NCBI GenBank assembly: GCA_944323335.1
Contig: CALUSB010000006.1
Span: 1-64,000 of the forward strand
Origin: Candidatus Gastranaerophilales bacterium
GTDB lineage: Bacteria; Cyanobacteriota; Vampirovibrionia; Gastranaerophilales; Gastranaerophilaceae
DNA length: 64,000 bases
Reading direction: 5' to 3'
Numbering within the stretch: position 1 is the first letter of the stretch; each line of letters begins with the position of its first letter. The notes below the pieces were generated by a model that had not been told where the DNA came from, searched no databases, and worked only from the letters and a program-made list of their open reading frames with translations. A program made the translations under genes and the position numbers. Below, in pieces: positions 55,459-62,578 of this stretch.

Positions 55459-55539
55459 TTTTCATCCTCCAAAATAATTTTTGCAACTAATATTTTAACA
55501 CAAATTTTAAATGATGCCTTAGCATAAAAACCATAAACA

Positions 55540-55568
55540 TTGCAAAATAAGACTATCAAAGCTATATT
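55540..55568 (+). promoter_or_regulatory. sigma-70 promoter of the uracil-DNA glycosylase gene
   Basis: TTGCAA (55540-55545) and TATATT (55563-55568) are 17 nt apart, leaving a leader of roughly 25 nt before the ATG at 55601. Confidence 0.5.
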
Positions 55569-55600
55569 AATACAAAAGACCATTTTGAAAGACACGCAAA

Positions 55601-56176
55601 ATGTTTGAAACACTTGATGAAGCAAGGAAAGCCTGCAAAAACTGCACAAAGTGCAAACTGCATAAAACAAGGACAAACACAGTCTTTGGAGAGGGTGTTG
55701 TAAACAATAAAATAATTCTTATAGGAGAGGCTCCGGGGTTTTGGGAAGATAAACAGGGCAAACCTTTTGTGGGCAAAGCCGGGATACTTTTAGATAAAAT
55801 ACTTGCCAGTGTCGGTTTTTCGCGCGATAAAAATATCTACATCTGTAACACCATAAAATGTCGACCGCCCGAGAACCGTGACCCTGAAGAGGATGAAAAA
55901 GAGGCTTGCAGAGAGTATTTAGATACTCAAATTAATATCATGCGCCCAAAAATCATTCTCATTTGCGGCAGAGTGGCACTTGAGAGCATGTTTAACAAAA
56001 AAATGAGCATAACCCGCGTACGCGGTCAGTGGTTTGACGGTCCCAACGGGTCAAAAATGATGCCGATTTTTCACCCGTCATATCTTCTAAGAAATGACTC
56101 AAGAGAAAAAGGCAGCCCAAAGTGGCTTATGTGGCAAGATATTAAGGAAGTAAAAAGGCTCTACGATACGCTTTAA
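55601..56176 (+). CDS. family 4 uracil-DNA glycosylase (Fe-S)
   Basis: This 191-residue enzyme removes uracil from DNA. It shows the [4Fe-4S] ligands (CKNCTKCKLHKTR, Cys 13 and 16, with later Cys in the ICNTIKCRPPENR and EACREY regions), the active-site motif GEAPGFWEDKQGKPFVGKAG, and the HPSYLLRN motif. Length and order match family 4/5 UDG. Its 3' end overlaps the convergent EamA transporter gene by 4 bp. Confidence 0.93.
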   Translation: MFETLDEARKACKNCTKCKLHKTRTNTVFGEGVVNNKIILIGEAPGFWEDKQGKPFVGKAGILLDKILASVGFSRDKNIYICNTIKCRPPENRDPEEDEKEACREYLDTQINIMRPKIILICGRVALESMFNKKMSITRVRGQWFDGPNGSKMMPIFHPSYLLRNDSREKGSPKWLMWQDIKEVKRLYDTL

Positions 56177-57039
56177 AATAAAATCACAACCACTGCGCCA
56201 AAAACCATGATAAGCGCCCCAAGGAGCTTTTTTAAAATATTTTTTTCCCTAAAATATTTCCAGCCTAAAACCACACTTACAAGAGATGAAAGTTGAAAAA
56301 GCGCAAGGGCATACGAGACATTTATGTGCTCAAAAACAATATTTGTTGAAAACTGCATCAAAAACATTGAAAAACTCAAAAGCAAAAAGTAAAGAGGGTA
56401 TCTTTTTATGCTTAAATAAAACTCCTGTTTGATTTTATTTTTAGCAAAAAGCATTAATACAAAAGAAAAAAGGGCACTTGAAACACACCAGAGAATAAAA
56501 GACACCAAAACATCAGACATTACAATTATCTTTTTTATAAAAACAGCCTCAAGAGCAGTCAAAATAAGGGCAAAAATCCTGTATCTTATGTCTTTTCTAA
56601 GAAAAATTTTAAAATTAAAACCCCCTGATACACTGTCAAAAACAAAATAAGACCCCAAAACTATTAAAAATATGCCAAAAAGCCCCACTAGAGAAGGTAT
56701 TTCATGCAATATAAAAAAGGCAAAAACTATACTTACGACAGACTTGTAGGAATTTATAGGCCCAAGGACAGAAAGCTCGCCGTATTTTATGGCTTCCGTT
56801 AAAAACCAATTGCCTAAAGCACCTATTAACCCTGAAATTATAACGTATTTCCAAAAAACAGGCCCAAAAGCAGACCAGTCAACAAAAATAGCAGGAAATA
56901 TTACAAAAATGCTAAGTAAAAAATAAGAAAAAAAACTTATCCATAAAGGCTTAAAACCCCTTAAAGAAAGCTTCTTTTGAACTACATTAGAGTATGGGTT
57001 TGATAAAATTCTTACAACAAGCGCCAATATTCCTGTCAT
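56173..57039 (-). CDS. EamA/DMT-family transporter
   Basis: This protein has about ten hydrophobic helices in two similar halves, the drug/metabolite transporter (EamA) fold. Typical pieces are FGPVFWKYVIISGLIGALGNWFLTEAIKYGELSVLGPINSYKSVVSIVFAFFILHEIP and the matching second half ending VSVVLGWKYFREKNILKKLLGALIMVFGAVVVILF. The substrate is unknown. I start at the ATG at 57039 (289 codons including stop) rather than the TTG at 57057, because TACAAT lies 6 nt before that ATG and would be transcribed as a leaderless mRNA. Confidence 0.88.
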   Translation of the reverse strand: MTGILALVVRILSNPYSNVVQKKLSLRGFKPLWISFFSYFLLSIFVIFPAIFVDWSAFGPVFWKYVIISGLIGALGNWFLTEAIKYGELSVLGPINSYKSVVSIVFAFFILHEIPSLVGLFGIFLIVLGSYFVFDSVSGGFNFKIFLRKDIRYRIFALILTALEAVFIKKIIVMSDVLVSFILWCVSSALFSFVLMLFAKNKIKQEFYLSIKRYPLYFLLLSFSMFLMQFSTNIVFEHINVSYALALFQLSSLVSVVLGWKYFREKNILKKLLGALIMVFGAVVVILF

Positions 57040-57045
57040 TTTTTT

Positions 57046-57075
57046 ATTGTAAGGCAAAAATAATCATTTTATAAT
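57046..57075. promoter_or_regulatory. divergent leaderless -10 boxes (EamA transporter and exonuclease)
   Basis: On the minus strand TACAAT (57051-57046) is 6 nt before the ATG at 57039. On the plus strand TATAAT (57070-57075) is 6 nt before the ATG at 57082, with TTGTAA 17 nt upstream as a -35. Neither gene has a ribosome-binding site. The 42-bp gap holds both promoters. Confidence 0.6.
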
Positions 57076-57081
57076 TAAACT

Positions 57082-57672
57082 ATGCAGCTTAATTTATCTT
57101 TTAGAGAAAACATACAAATTCCAAAACCGCCCGCACCAAAAAAGCCCAAAGGCAAGGTGGTTGATATTATGCCTTATGACTTTTGTGTTGTTGATATTGA
57201 GACAACAGGCTTTAGCATGGGCTATGATGAGATTATAGAAATCAGCGCCATAAGAGTAAGAGGGCTCAAAAGAGTGGCTGATTTTTCCATGCTTATTAAA
57301 CCAAAGCGCGCCCCAAACAGCTTTATTGTAAATTTAACAGGCATTAGCCCAAGTATGCTAAGCAATCAACCCGACATAAAGACAGTGCTCAAAAAATTTA
57401 GAGAATTTGTACAAAATGACATTATTGTAGGGCACAACGTGAAGTTTGATGCGAATTTTTTGCACAGAGAGATGAAAACAAACTTTGATGAAAATCTCTC
57501 AAACGACCTTGTAGACACAGTTACGCTGGCTAAAAGAACATATAAACTTGAAAGCTATAAGCTCTCAAACATTGCAAAACACTTAAATATCGATACAAAA
57601 GGCGCTCACAGAGGGCTTAAAGACTGCGAGATGACATATCTTATATATTTGGATATGAAAAACAGGGTTTAA
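57082..57672 (+). CDS. DEDDh 3'-5' exonuclease (DnaQ-like)
   Basis: This 196-residue exonuclease resembles the epsilon subunit of DNA polymerase III and PolC exonuclease: ExoI CVVDIETTGF (D-E), ExoII VGHNVKFDANFL (D), and ExoIII KGAHRGLKDCEMTYLI (H..D). A short proline/lysine-rich N-terminal tail (residues 1-30) precedes the domain. It could proofread or act in repair; no polymerase domain is attached. The gene starts leaderless and ends 4 bp inside the convergent M48 peptidase gene. Confidence 0.9.
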   Translation: MQLNLSFRENIQIPKPPAPKKPKGKVVDIMPYDFCVVDIETTGFSMGYDEIIEISAIRVRGLKRVADFSMLIKPKRAPNSFIVNLTGISPSMLSNQPDIKTVLKKFREFVQNDIIVGHNVKFDANFLHREMKTNFDENLSNDLVDTVTLAKRTYKLESYKLSNIAKHLNIDTKGAHRGLKDCEMTYLIYLDMKNRV

Positions 57673-58628
57673 TTTTTTTGTTTTTGTTTTGATTTTTCTT
57701 CAAGTGCTTTTTGCTCTTCTTTAAGTCTTTTTTGTTTGGCTTTCTCAATACTCTTGAGGGCTTTTTGCTCTTGTTTAAGCTCTTTTTCTTTTAGTTTTTC
57801 CTGCTTTTTGTAGTAAGCCTTTTGATATTTTTCGTATTTCTTTTTTCTTTTTTCTTCAAGTTTAGAAAATTTCTTCTGATGAGAGATTAATTTTTCGGGG
57901 TTTTCTTTTCTTTCTTCAAGTATATCCTCATAATAGCTCATAAATATGGCAAAACTCTCTGTATCATAGCCCTCTTCAATATATTTAGGATAGGTGTGGG
58001 CTATGTAGTCATAAACATAGACAGTTCTTTTTTCTCCCGACGGGTGGGTAGAAAAGAAGTCTAAATAGGCCTCATCGTTAATTTTTTCTAAAACAGATAC
58101 CATTGCAAGGGGGTTATAACCCGCCCCCACAAGCAAATCTACCGCCGTGGCGTCAGCCTCGTATTCTTCTGACCTTGACCACTTTCTAAAAGAAAGTTTA
58201 TACAAAAGTGCCGCAGGCAAAGCGACAATGGGGACTTCTCTTGCTACATTTAATGAAATATTTGCAATGTTATTTACAACATTTATTTTAACAACATGAG
58301 AATTTACAATGTGCCCGAGTTCATGAGCTATAATGCCCGCAAGCTCTTCGTCGTTGTCACACAATCTTACAAGGGCGCTATAGACAACAATGTCTTTATA
58401 CAAATTGGCATAAGCGTTTACTTTGCTTGTTTTTTTCAGTTTAAACCTAACATTTGCCTCAATTTTATTCCTCTCAAGCAGCCTGTTGCCGATTTTGTTA
58501 ATGCGCCCTGTCATAGTTTCGGGGTAGGTTTTTGATACTTTTGCTTTTTTAGTCGATGAAGCACTTGCCCCATAGGCGCACGGGGAGAGAAGTATTGAGA
58601 AAATAATCAAAAGAGAGAAGAACTTTTT
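57669..58628 (-). CDS. secreted M48-family zinc metallopeptidase
   Basis: This exported protein has a signal peptide (MKKFFSLLIIFSILLSPCAYG) and an M48 peptidase domain: zinc site IIAHELGHIVNSH (HExxH at 103-107) with the third ligand in the EEYEADATAVDLLV helix, and FFSTHPSGEKR, common in the BepA/Oma1/YfgC group. The last 80 residues are a low-complexity Lys/Glu/Gln-rich tail, probably coiled coil. It likely works in envelope protein quality control. I use the ATG at 58628 (GGTGG upstream, 319 residues); the longer frame to 58670 is less likely. Confidence 0.88.
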   Translation of the reverse strand, partial: KKFFSLLIIFSILLSPCAYGASASSTKKAKVSKTYPETMTGRINKIGNRLLERNKIEANVRFKLKKTSKVNAYANLYKDIVVYSALVRLCDNDEELAGIIAHELGHIVNSHVVKINVVNNIANISLNVAREVPIVALPAALLYKLSFRKWSRSEEYEADATAVDLLVGAGYNPLAMVSVLEKINDEAYLDFFSTHPSGEKRTVYVYDYIAHTYPKYIEEGYDTESFAIFMSYYEDILEERKENPEKLISHQKKFSKLEEKRKKKYEKYQKAYYKKQEKLKEKELKQEQKALKSIEKAKQKRLKEEQKALEEKSKQKQKN

Positions 58629-58720
58629 CATACCACCTGCAAAAAATATTGTCAGGTTTAATTTTAGCATTGTTGAGGGTTTTGCTCAAGGAGATTATTC
58701 AAAGTCGGGTTTAGAACAGG

Positions 58721-58749
58721 TTGAAAAATGATTAAAAGTTATTTATAAT
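58721..58749 (+). promoter_or_regulatory. strong sigma-70 promoter of the structured RNA
   Basis: TTGAAA (58721-58726) and TATAAT (58744-58749) are separated by exactly 17 nt. The RNA closing helix begins at 58754, where transcription is expected to start. It closely resembles the tmRNA promoter at 63430-63457. Confidence 0.75.
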
Positions 58750-58753
58750 ATAA

Positions 58754-58980
58754 GCACAGGGTGATAGTTTAGCAGACTATCAAGAACTCTGTAGAGGTCT
58801 AACGGTTCTTATCTTTTAAGGTGAGAACCGTTTTTAATATGGACAAAATCAAAAAGATTAAAAATAAACTCAAATTGAAATCGCTCATATCGCCCCCTTT
58901 CTAGTCGGGAACCAACCCGAGGTCTACAGTATAGTTGGTGGTCAGTTTCCTATAAAAAAGAGTTCTTCTTTACCCTGTGC
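58754..58980 (+). ncRNA. unrecognised structured non-coding RNA, about 227 nt
   Basis: No open frame with a start signal fits here, but pairing is extensive. GCACAGGGT (58754-58762) pairs with ACCCTGTGC (58972-58980), closing the whole RNA. GATAGT/ACTATC (58763-58768/58776-58781) forms a small hairpin. AAGAACTCT (58782-58790) pairs with AGAGTTCTT (58959-58967). A 12-bp hairpin is at 58802-58831 (ACGGTTCT stem, TTTTAA loop). TCGGG/CCCGA (58905-58909/58916-58920) has a loop ACCAA that can pair with TTGGT (58935-58939), a pseudoknot. GTAGA/TCTAC (58791-58795/58923-58927) may add a helix. It does not look like RNase P, SRP RNA or tmRNA. 6S RNA cannot be excluded, but the branched, pseudoknotted layout argues against it. 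Confidence 0.7.
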
Positions 58981-59046
58981 ACAATTTACAATGTTCAAAT
59001 TGATTGGTATGAAATATTATAGCAGTTTTTACTCATTTTTATAATA

Positions 59047-59074
59047 AAAAGACCCCTTGATAGGAGTCTTTTTA
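59047..59074. terminator. terminator hairpin (structured RNA; old tRNA-His terminator on the other strand)
   Basis: AAAAAGAC and GTCTTTTT flank a short G/C step (AAAAAGACCCC..GGAGTCTTTTT, one mismatch) around 59047-59074, ending in a T-run on the plus strand. On the minus strand it directly follows a duplicate of the tRNA-His 3' end, so it may be the original tRNA terminator. Confidence 0.65.
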
Positions 59075-59089
59075 TGGGGCGGGTGATGG
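59070..59089 (-). repeat. duplicate of tRNA-His 3' end (att-like direct repeat)
   Basis: The 20 nt TTTTATGGGGCGGGTGATGG here are identical to 59266-59285, which includes the last 15 nt of tRNA-His with CCA (minus strand CCATCACCCGCCCCA). Only this fragment of the tRNA is present. Confidence 0.85.
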
Positions 59090-59133
59090 CAATAGTATTG
59101 AATTTATTACGCTTACGCTATAAATTCATACTT

Positions 59134-59189
59134 TGCATCCATAAAATCACGAAATCAAAGATTTCGGATTTTTTGTAGGGTTCTCACCC
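59134..59189 (-). repeat. structured repeat core, copy A
   Basis: On the minus strand this 56-nt block matches 63929-63984 at 51 of 56 positions without gaps. It contains the perfect palindrome CGAAATC-TTT-GATTTCG and a GGGT-gaga-ACCC mini-hairpin whose partner copy keeps pairing through a G-T change. It is 3' of tRNA-His in the same orientation. Confidence 0.8.
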
Positions 59190-59234
59190 ACTTTACGGGT
59201 CTTTCGACCCGTGTGGGTTCTAACTCAACCAAAA

Positions 59235-59270
59235 TAAAATAGGTTACAGCTTTTGCTGTAACCTATTTTA
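59235..59270 (-). terminator. terminator of tRNA-His
   Basis: TAAAATAGGTTACAGC (59235-59250) and GCTGTAACCTATTTTA (59255-59270) form a perfect 16-bp stem with a TTTT (AAAA on the minus strand) loop immediately after the tRNA CCA end. Confidence 0.8.
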
Positions 59271-59347
59271 TGGGGCGGGTGATGGGGTTCGAACCCACGA
59301 ATATCGGAACCACAATCCGAGGCCTTAACCACTTGGCGACACCCGCC
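59271..59347 (-). tRNA. tRNA-His (anticodon GTG), CCA encoded
   Basis: On the minus strand the acceptor GGCGGGTG pairs with CACCCGCC, followed by encoded CCA. The extra 5' G (G-1) opposite C73 is the histidine identity element. The anticodon arm TCGGA-TTGTGGT-TCCGA gives GTG, and the T arm carries GTGGGTTCGAACCCC with the GGTTCGA loop. Confidence 0.97.
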
Positions 59348-59470
59348 ATAAACTTATTTAATTGTCACTTTAATATCGGAACTAATCTCCCGACACCAAG
59401 CCGCCACTTTTAACTAAAGTGCCATATACCCTAATATATTTCAAACAAAAACATAATTCAAGATTTTTGA

Positions 59471-59476
59471 TATAAT
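59471..59476 (+). promoter_or_regulatory. extended -10 box TGATATAAT, 6 nt before ATG (leaderless)
   Basis: TATAAT at 59471-59476, preceded by TGA, ends 6 nt before the ATG at 59483 of rnhC. No ribosome-binding site is present. Confidence 0.6.
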
Positions 59477-59482
59477 AAAAAA

Positions 59483-60349
59483 ATGAACAACTACACATCC
59501 ACCTACAACCCTAAACAGGTGCAAAAATACAAAGACATTTTCAAAAACGAAAACGCGAGCTTTTCTGTACCTCAATATATGCTCTTTCAAGCCAGAGGCG
59601 AGGGTTTTACCGCTTCATTTTATCAAAGCGGCAAATTTGTAATACAAGGCAAAAACACTCAAACAATCCTTGAAAAATATTTTAACCAACCGCAGCAAAC
59701 AAAACAAAACTCAATCGACATCCCCTATCCGCACATAGGAATTGACGAATCAGGCAAGGGAGATTTCTTCGGCCCGCTTGTTGTTGCAGGGGCATATTTA
59801 ACACAAGATAATGCAAAAAACCTACAAGAGCTCGGCGTTTGCGACTCAAAAAAACTCAATGATAAAAAAATCCTTGAACTTGAGGGCAAAATAAAAGCCC
59901 TTGCGATATATGACGTTATAGTAATTAACCCCAAAAAATACAACGAACTCTACTCAAGTTTCAAAAACCTAAATCGCCTGCTTGCTTGGGGACACTCGAG
60001 CGTGCTTGAAAATATCCTAAAAAAAACAGACGCAAAAATCGCTATATCAGACAAATTTGCCTCAAGCGAAAGCGTTATACAATCTGCGCTTAAAGAAAAA
60101 GGCAAAAGCATAAAGTTAATTCAGCAAACAAAAGCCGAATCAGACACCGCAGTAGCGGCAGCGTCAATACTGGCAAGGGCAGAGTTTGTGAGAAGAATTT
60201 CTAACCTGAGCGCAAATTATGAAATTAACCTGCCAAAAGGCGCATCGGGACTTGTTTTAGAGCAAGCGAAAAAATTCAGCGCCCGCTTTGGCAAAGAAGA
60301 ACTTAAAAACATTGCAAAACTGCATTTTAAGACGTATGAGAGCGTATAA
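59483..60349 (+). CDS. rnhC: ribonuclease HIII
   Basis: RNase HIII cleaves the RNA strand of RNA-DNA hybrids. The 288-residue protein has an N-terminal TBP-like domain (residues 1-75, YMLFQARGEGFTASFYQSGKFVIQG) and the catalytic motif HIGIDESGKGDFFGPLVVAG (D-E-G), CDSKKLND, the Asp in AISDKFAS, and the Asp in KAESDTAVAAASILARAEFV. The GIDESGKGD form and N-terminal domain separate it from RNase HII. The 3' end overlaps the convergent phosphohexomutase gene by 23 bp. The mRNA appears leaderless. Confidence 0.95.
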   Translation: MNNYTSTYNPKQVQKYKDIFKNENASFSVPQYMLFQARGEGFTASFYQSGKFVIQGKNTQTILEKYFNQPQQTKQNSIDIPYPHIGIDESGKGDFFGPLVVAGAYLTQDNAKNLQELGVCDSKKLNDKKILELEGKIKALAIYDVIVINPKKYNELYSSFKNLNRLLAWGHSSVLENILKKTDAKIAISDKFASSESVIQSALKEKGKSIKLIQQTKAESDTAVAAASILARAEFVRRISNLSANYEINLPKGASGLVLEQAKKFSARFGKEELKNIAKLHFKTYESV

Positions 60350-61715
60350 AATCTTTTATTTTATCTAAAGTTTCAATACTGTCCGATTCTATATAAAACC
60401 TTAAAAGCGGCTCAGTTCCTGACGGACGCATTAAAACCCAGCTGAGTTTTTCTTCGCCCAGATAAAACTTAGCGCCGTCAATTTTTAAAACATCATAAAT
60501 ATGCATACCCGCTATATCAAACATCTGCAAAAATTTCTGCTGCAGCTCATACATTTTCTCTTTATCTTCTAATTTTACATCCACCCTGTCACAAAAAAAG
60601 TTCACACCCGCAAAGTCAAGCAGCTCTTTTCTCAGTTCACACAGAGGTTTTTGCAAAACACTTACCATCTCTAAAATTAAAAGATTAGCGTAAATACCGT
60701 CTTTTTCAGGTATATGCACACCGCATGACAAACCGCCCGAGTCCTCACCTGCTAGAATTGTGTCATTTTCTCTCATTTTTTCGCTTAGCCATTTAAAACC
60801 AACAGGAGTTGTGATTGTTTCCACATCAAGCTTTTTTGCCACTACATCAACAAGAGCGCTAACACCTACGGTTTTTATCATTTTGCCTTTCATACCTTTA
60901 TTTTCAACAAGGTATTTAAGCAAAATCGCAAGTATCTCATTTGGACTCACCCACTGTCCGCACTCGTCTATTACCCCGTAGCGGTCGGCATCTCCGTCAT
61001 TTGCAAACGTCAAAAAGCCGTTTTTCTTATGGTGCATAAATTTTTCTTTAGGCTCGGGCAAAAACCCGCCAAAATTAGGGTCATAGCAGTTGTTTACAAC
61101 TTCATAATTTATCCCATGCCTGTTTAAAATCTCATCAAAAGTCCCTACAGATGCGCTAAAAAGCCCATCATATATGAATTTTACGTTTGATTTTTTAATA
61201 GCGCCAAAGTCTATCAAACTTTCTATATGAGAAAAATAAACCTCTCTAAAGTCCGACTCTATTATCTTTCCGCCCTCTTGAGGCTCGGCTGTGTAGTTTT
61301 GTTCTATGTTTTGAACAATAACATCCGTTATTCCCTTTGTTGCAGGGCCGCCGTAGTTTGGAATAAACTTCATACCCAAATAATTTTTTGGATTATGAGA
61401 AGCGGTGAACATAACCGCACCTGCGGAATTTTTTGCAACTGTAGCAGCATAAGCTAAAACGGGCGTCGGGCAAACACAGTTTGAGAGCATAACGCTAAAG
61501 CCTGATTTTACAAAAATTTCTGCACAAAACCTTGCAAACTCATCTGCCATAAACCTCGGGTCATAGCCTATAAGGACGGATTTTTTATCGTTGACGTTGT
61601 CTTTTAGATATTTTATTATCCCGTGTGTGATTTTCTCTACATTTTCGAAGGTAAAATCTCCGGCTATTATGCCTCTAAAGCCGTCTGTTCCGAATTCTAT
61701 TTTTTTTGTTGCCAT
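60327..61715 (-). CDS. phosphoglucomutase/phosphomannomutase family enzyme
   Basis: This alpha-D-phosphohexomutase has FGTDGFRG at the start, the phosphoserine loop TASHNPKNYLGMK, the metal-binding ANDGDADRYG (D-x-D-x-D), the sugar loop GEDSGGLSCG and the phosphate-binding RPSGTEPLLRFY near the C-terminus. It interconverts hexose 1- and 6-phosphates. The GEDSGG form favours glucose or mannose substrates over glucosamine, but this is not proof. I start at the ATG at 61715 (GGAA upstream, 462 residues); the frame to 61730 adds five residues. It could supply glucose-1-phosphate to the GlgC-like enzyme. Confidence 0.92.
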   Translation of the reverse strand: MATKKIEFGTDGFRGIIAGDFTFENVEKITHGIIKYLKDNVNDKKSVLIGYDPRFMADEFARFCAEIFVKSGFSVMLSNCVCPTPVLAYAATVAKNSAGAVMFTASHNPKNYLGMKFIPNYGGPATKGITDVIVQNIEQNYTAEPQEGGKIIESDFREVYFSHIESLIDFGAIKKSNVKFIYDGLFSASVGTFDEILNRHGINYEVVNNCYDPNFGGFLPEPKEKFMHHKKNGFLTFANDGDADRYGVIDECGQWVSPNEILAILLKYLVENKGMKGKMIKTVGVSALVDVVAKKLDVETITTPVGFKWLSEKMRENDTILAGEDSGGLSCGVHIPEKDGIYANLLILEMVSVLQKPLCELRKELLDFAGVNFFCDRVDVKLEDKEKMYELQQKFLQMFDIAGMHIYDVLKIDGAKFYLGEEKLSWVLMRPSGTEPLLRFYIESDSIETLDKIKDFIRSHTS

Positions 61716-61732
61716 ATTAATTCCAATCATAA

Positions 61733-61738
61733 TAAAAT
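61733..61738 (+). promoter_or_regulatory. -10 box TAAAAT, 6 nt before ATG (leaderless)
   Basis: TAAAAT at 61733-61738 ends 6 nt before the ATG at 61745, with TTGCCA 18 nt upstream as a good -35. No ribosome-binding site is present. Confidence 0.55.
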
Positions 61739-61744
61739 ATCTAT

Positions 61745-62578
61745 ATGAATAATTCTATCAAAAAAATACTTTTCCTTGGGCCAAAAGGAACATACAGTGA
61801 CTTCGCATGTGAAAAATTCAGAGAAAAACTCAACCTAAAAGCTGATTTTGAGCCTGTTTCAACCATTACAAAAATAATTGAAACAATTGATGATGATTGT
61901 ACTCTTGCTGCAATTTTACCAATGGAAAACTCTATAGAGGGCATTGTAAGACCGACACTTGATGGGATTTTCAGTACAAAAAATGATGTTAAAATTCAAG
62001 CCCAGACACAAATTAACATCGAAAATTGCCTTATTTCATATTCAAAAAAAGAGGAAATAACTCATATAATATCTCACCCTCAGCCGCTTTCACAGTGCCA
62101 AAAGTACATAAGCGCAAACTTTGGAAAGGATATAATCCTTGAGGGTGCTTCATCTACTGCTGCTGCAACAGCCATGTTAAAAGACAAAGGCAAGGGCTAT
62201 GCCTCTATCGGGAATGAGCTTTGTGCCAAAATGCACAATGTGCCTGTAATAGAGAAAAACATAAACGACAACAAAGACAATCAAACCCGCTTTGTGCTTG
62301 TTTCAAGGGAAGATTTTAATTTTGATAAAAAAATAAGAACATCTCTTGTATTTTCAACAAAACAAGAACCCGGCGCGCTTGCAAATGCTCTTGAGGTGTT
62401 TAAAAAGCACGATATTAACCTTATCTACATTGAATCTCGCCCGTCAAAAAGGGTTTTAGGGGAGTATAATTTCTTTGTGGATTTGGATAAAGATATAGAC
62501 AATCTTAAAACAACACTTGATGAGTTAGCTGATTATACCCAGTATTACAGGATTTTAGGCAGTTATCCGGTTGTGTAA
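61745..62578 (+). CDS. pheA: prephenate dehydratase
   Basis: This 277-residue enzyme makes phenylpyruvate in phenylalanine biosynthesis. It has LFLGPKGTYSDFACEKF, ILPMENSIEGIVRPTLDGI (the substrate-binding ENS), HPQPLSQCQKYI, and DNQTRFVLVSR with the catalytic Thr-Arg-Phe motif. A C-terminal ACT domain (EPGALANALEVFKKHDINLIYIESRPSK) senses phenylalanine. There is no fused chorismate mutase. The stop is followed directly by the ATG of the FkbM gene (TAAATG). The mRNA appears leaderless. Confidence 0.95.
   Translation: MNNSIKKILFLGPKGTYSDFACEKFREKLNLKADFEPVSTITKIIETIDDDCTLAAILPMENSIEGIVRPTLDGIFSTKNDVKIQAQTQINIENCLISYSKKEEITHIISHPQPLSQCQKYISANFGKDIILEGASSTAAATAMLKDKGKGYASIGNELCAKMHNVPVIEKNINDNKDNQTRFVLVSREDFNFDKKIRTSLVFSTKQEPGALANALEVFKKHDINLIYIESRPSKRVLGEYNFFVDLDKDIDNLKTTLDELADYTQYYRILGSYPVV

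Larger units (their letters stand above)
59075..59270 (-). mobile_element. candidate miniature element inserted at the tRNA-His 3' end
   Basis: A 196-bp segment lies between two copies of the tRNA-His 3' end (59075-59089 and 59271-59285). It contains, read on the minus strand, a terminator hairpin (59235-59270), a hairpin ACCCAC..GTGGGT with inner ACGGGTC/GACCCGT (about 59187-59219), the conserved core shared with the post-tmRNA repeat (59134-59189), and a TGAATTTAT/ATAAATTCA inverted repeat (about 59099-59129). It has no coding capacity. The arrangement is what integrase-type insertion at a tRNA gene leaves, but so short an element would have to be mobilised in trans. Confidence 0.55.

Noticed and set aside
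58754-58980. Assignment of the structured RNA to RNase P RNA, SRP RNA or 6S RNA
   Set aside because: It is too short for RNase P RNA and lacks its GAGGAAAGTC-like core; no SRP GGAAGCAGC loop is present; the branched, pseudoknotted fold is unlike the simple bubble of 6S RNA. Only 6S remains a formal possibility.
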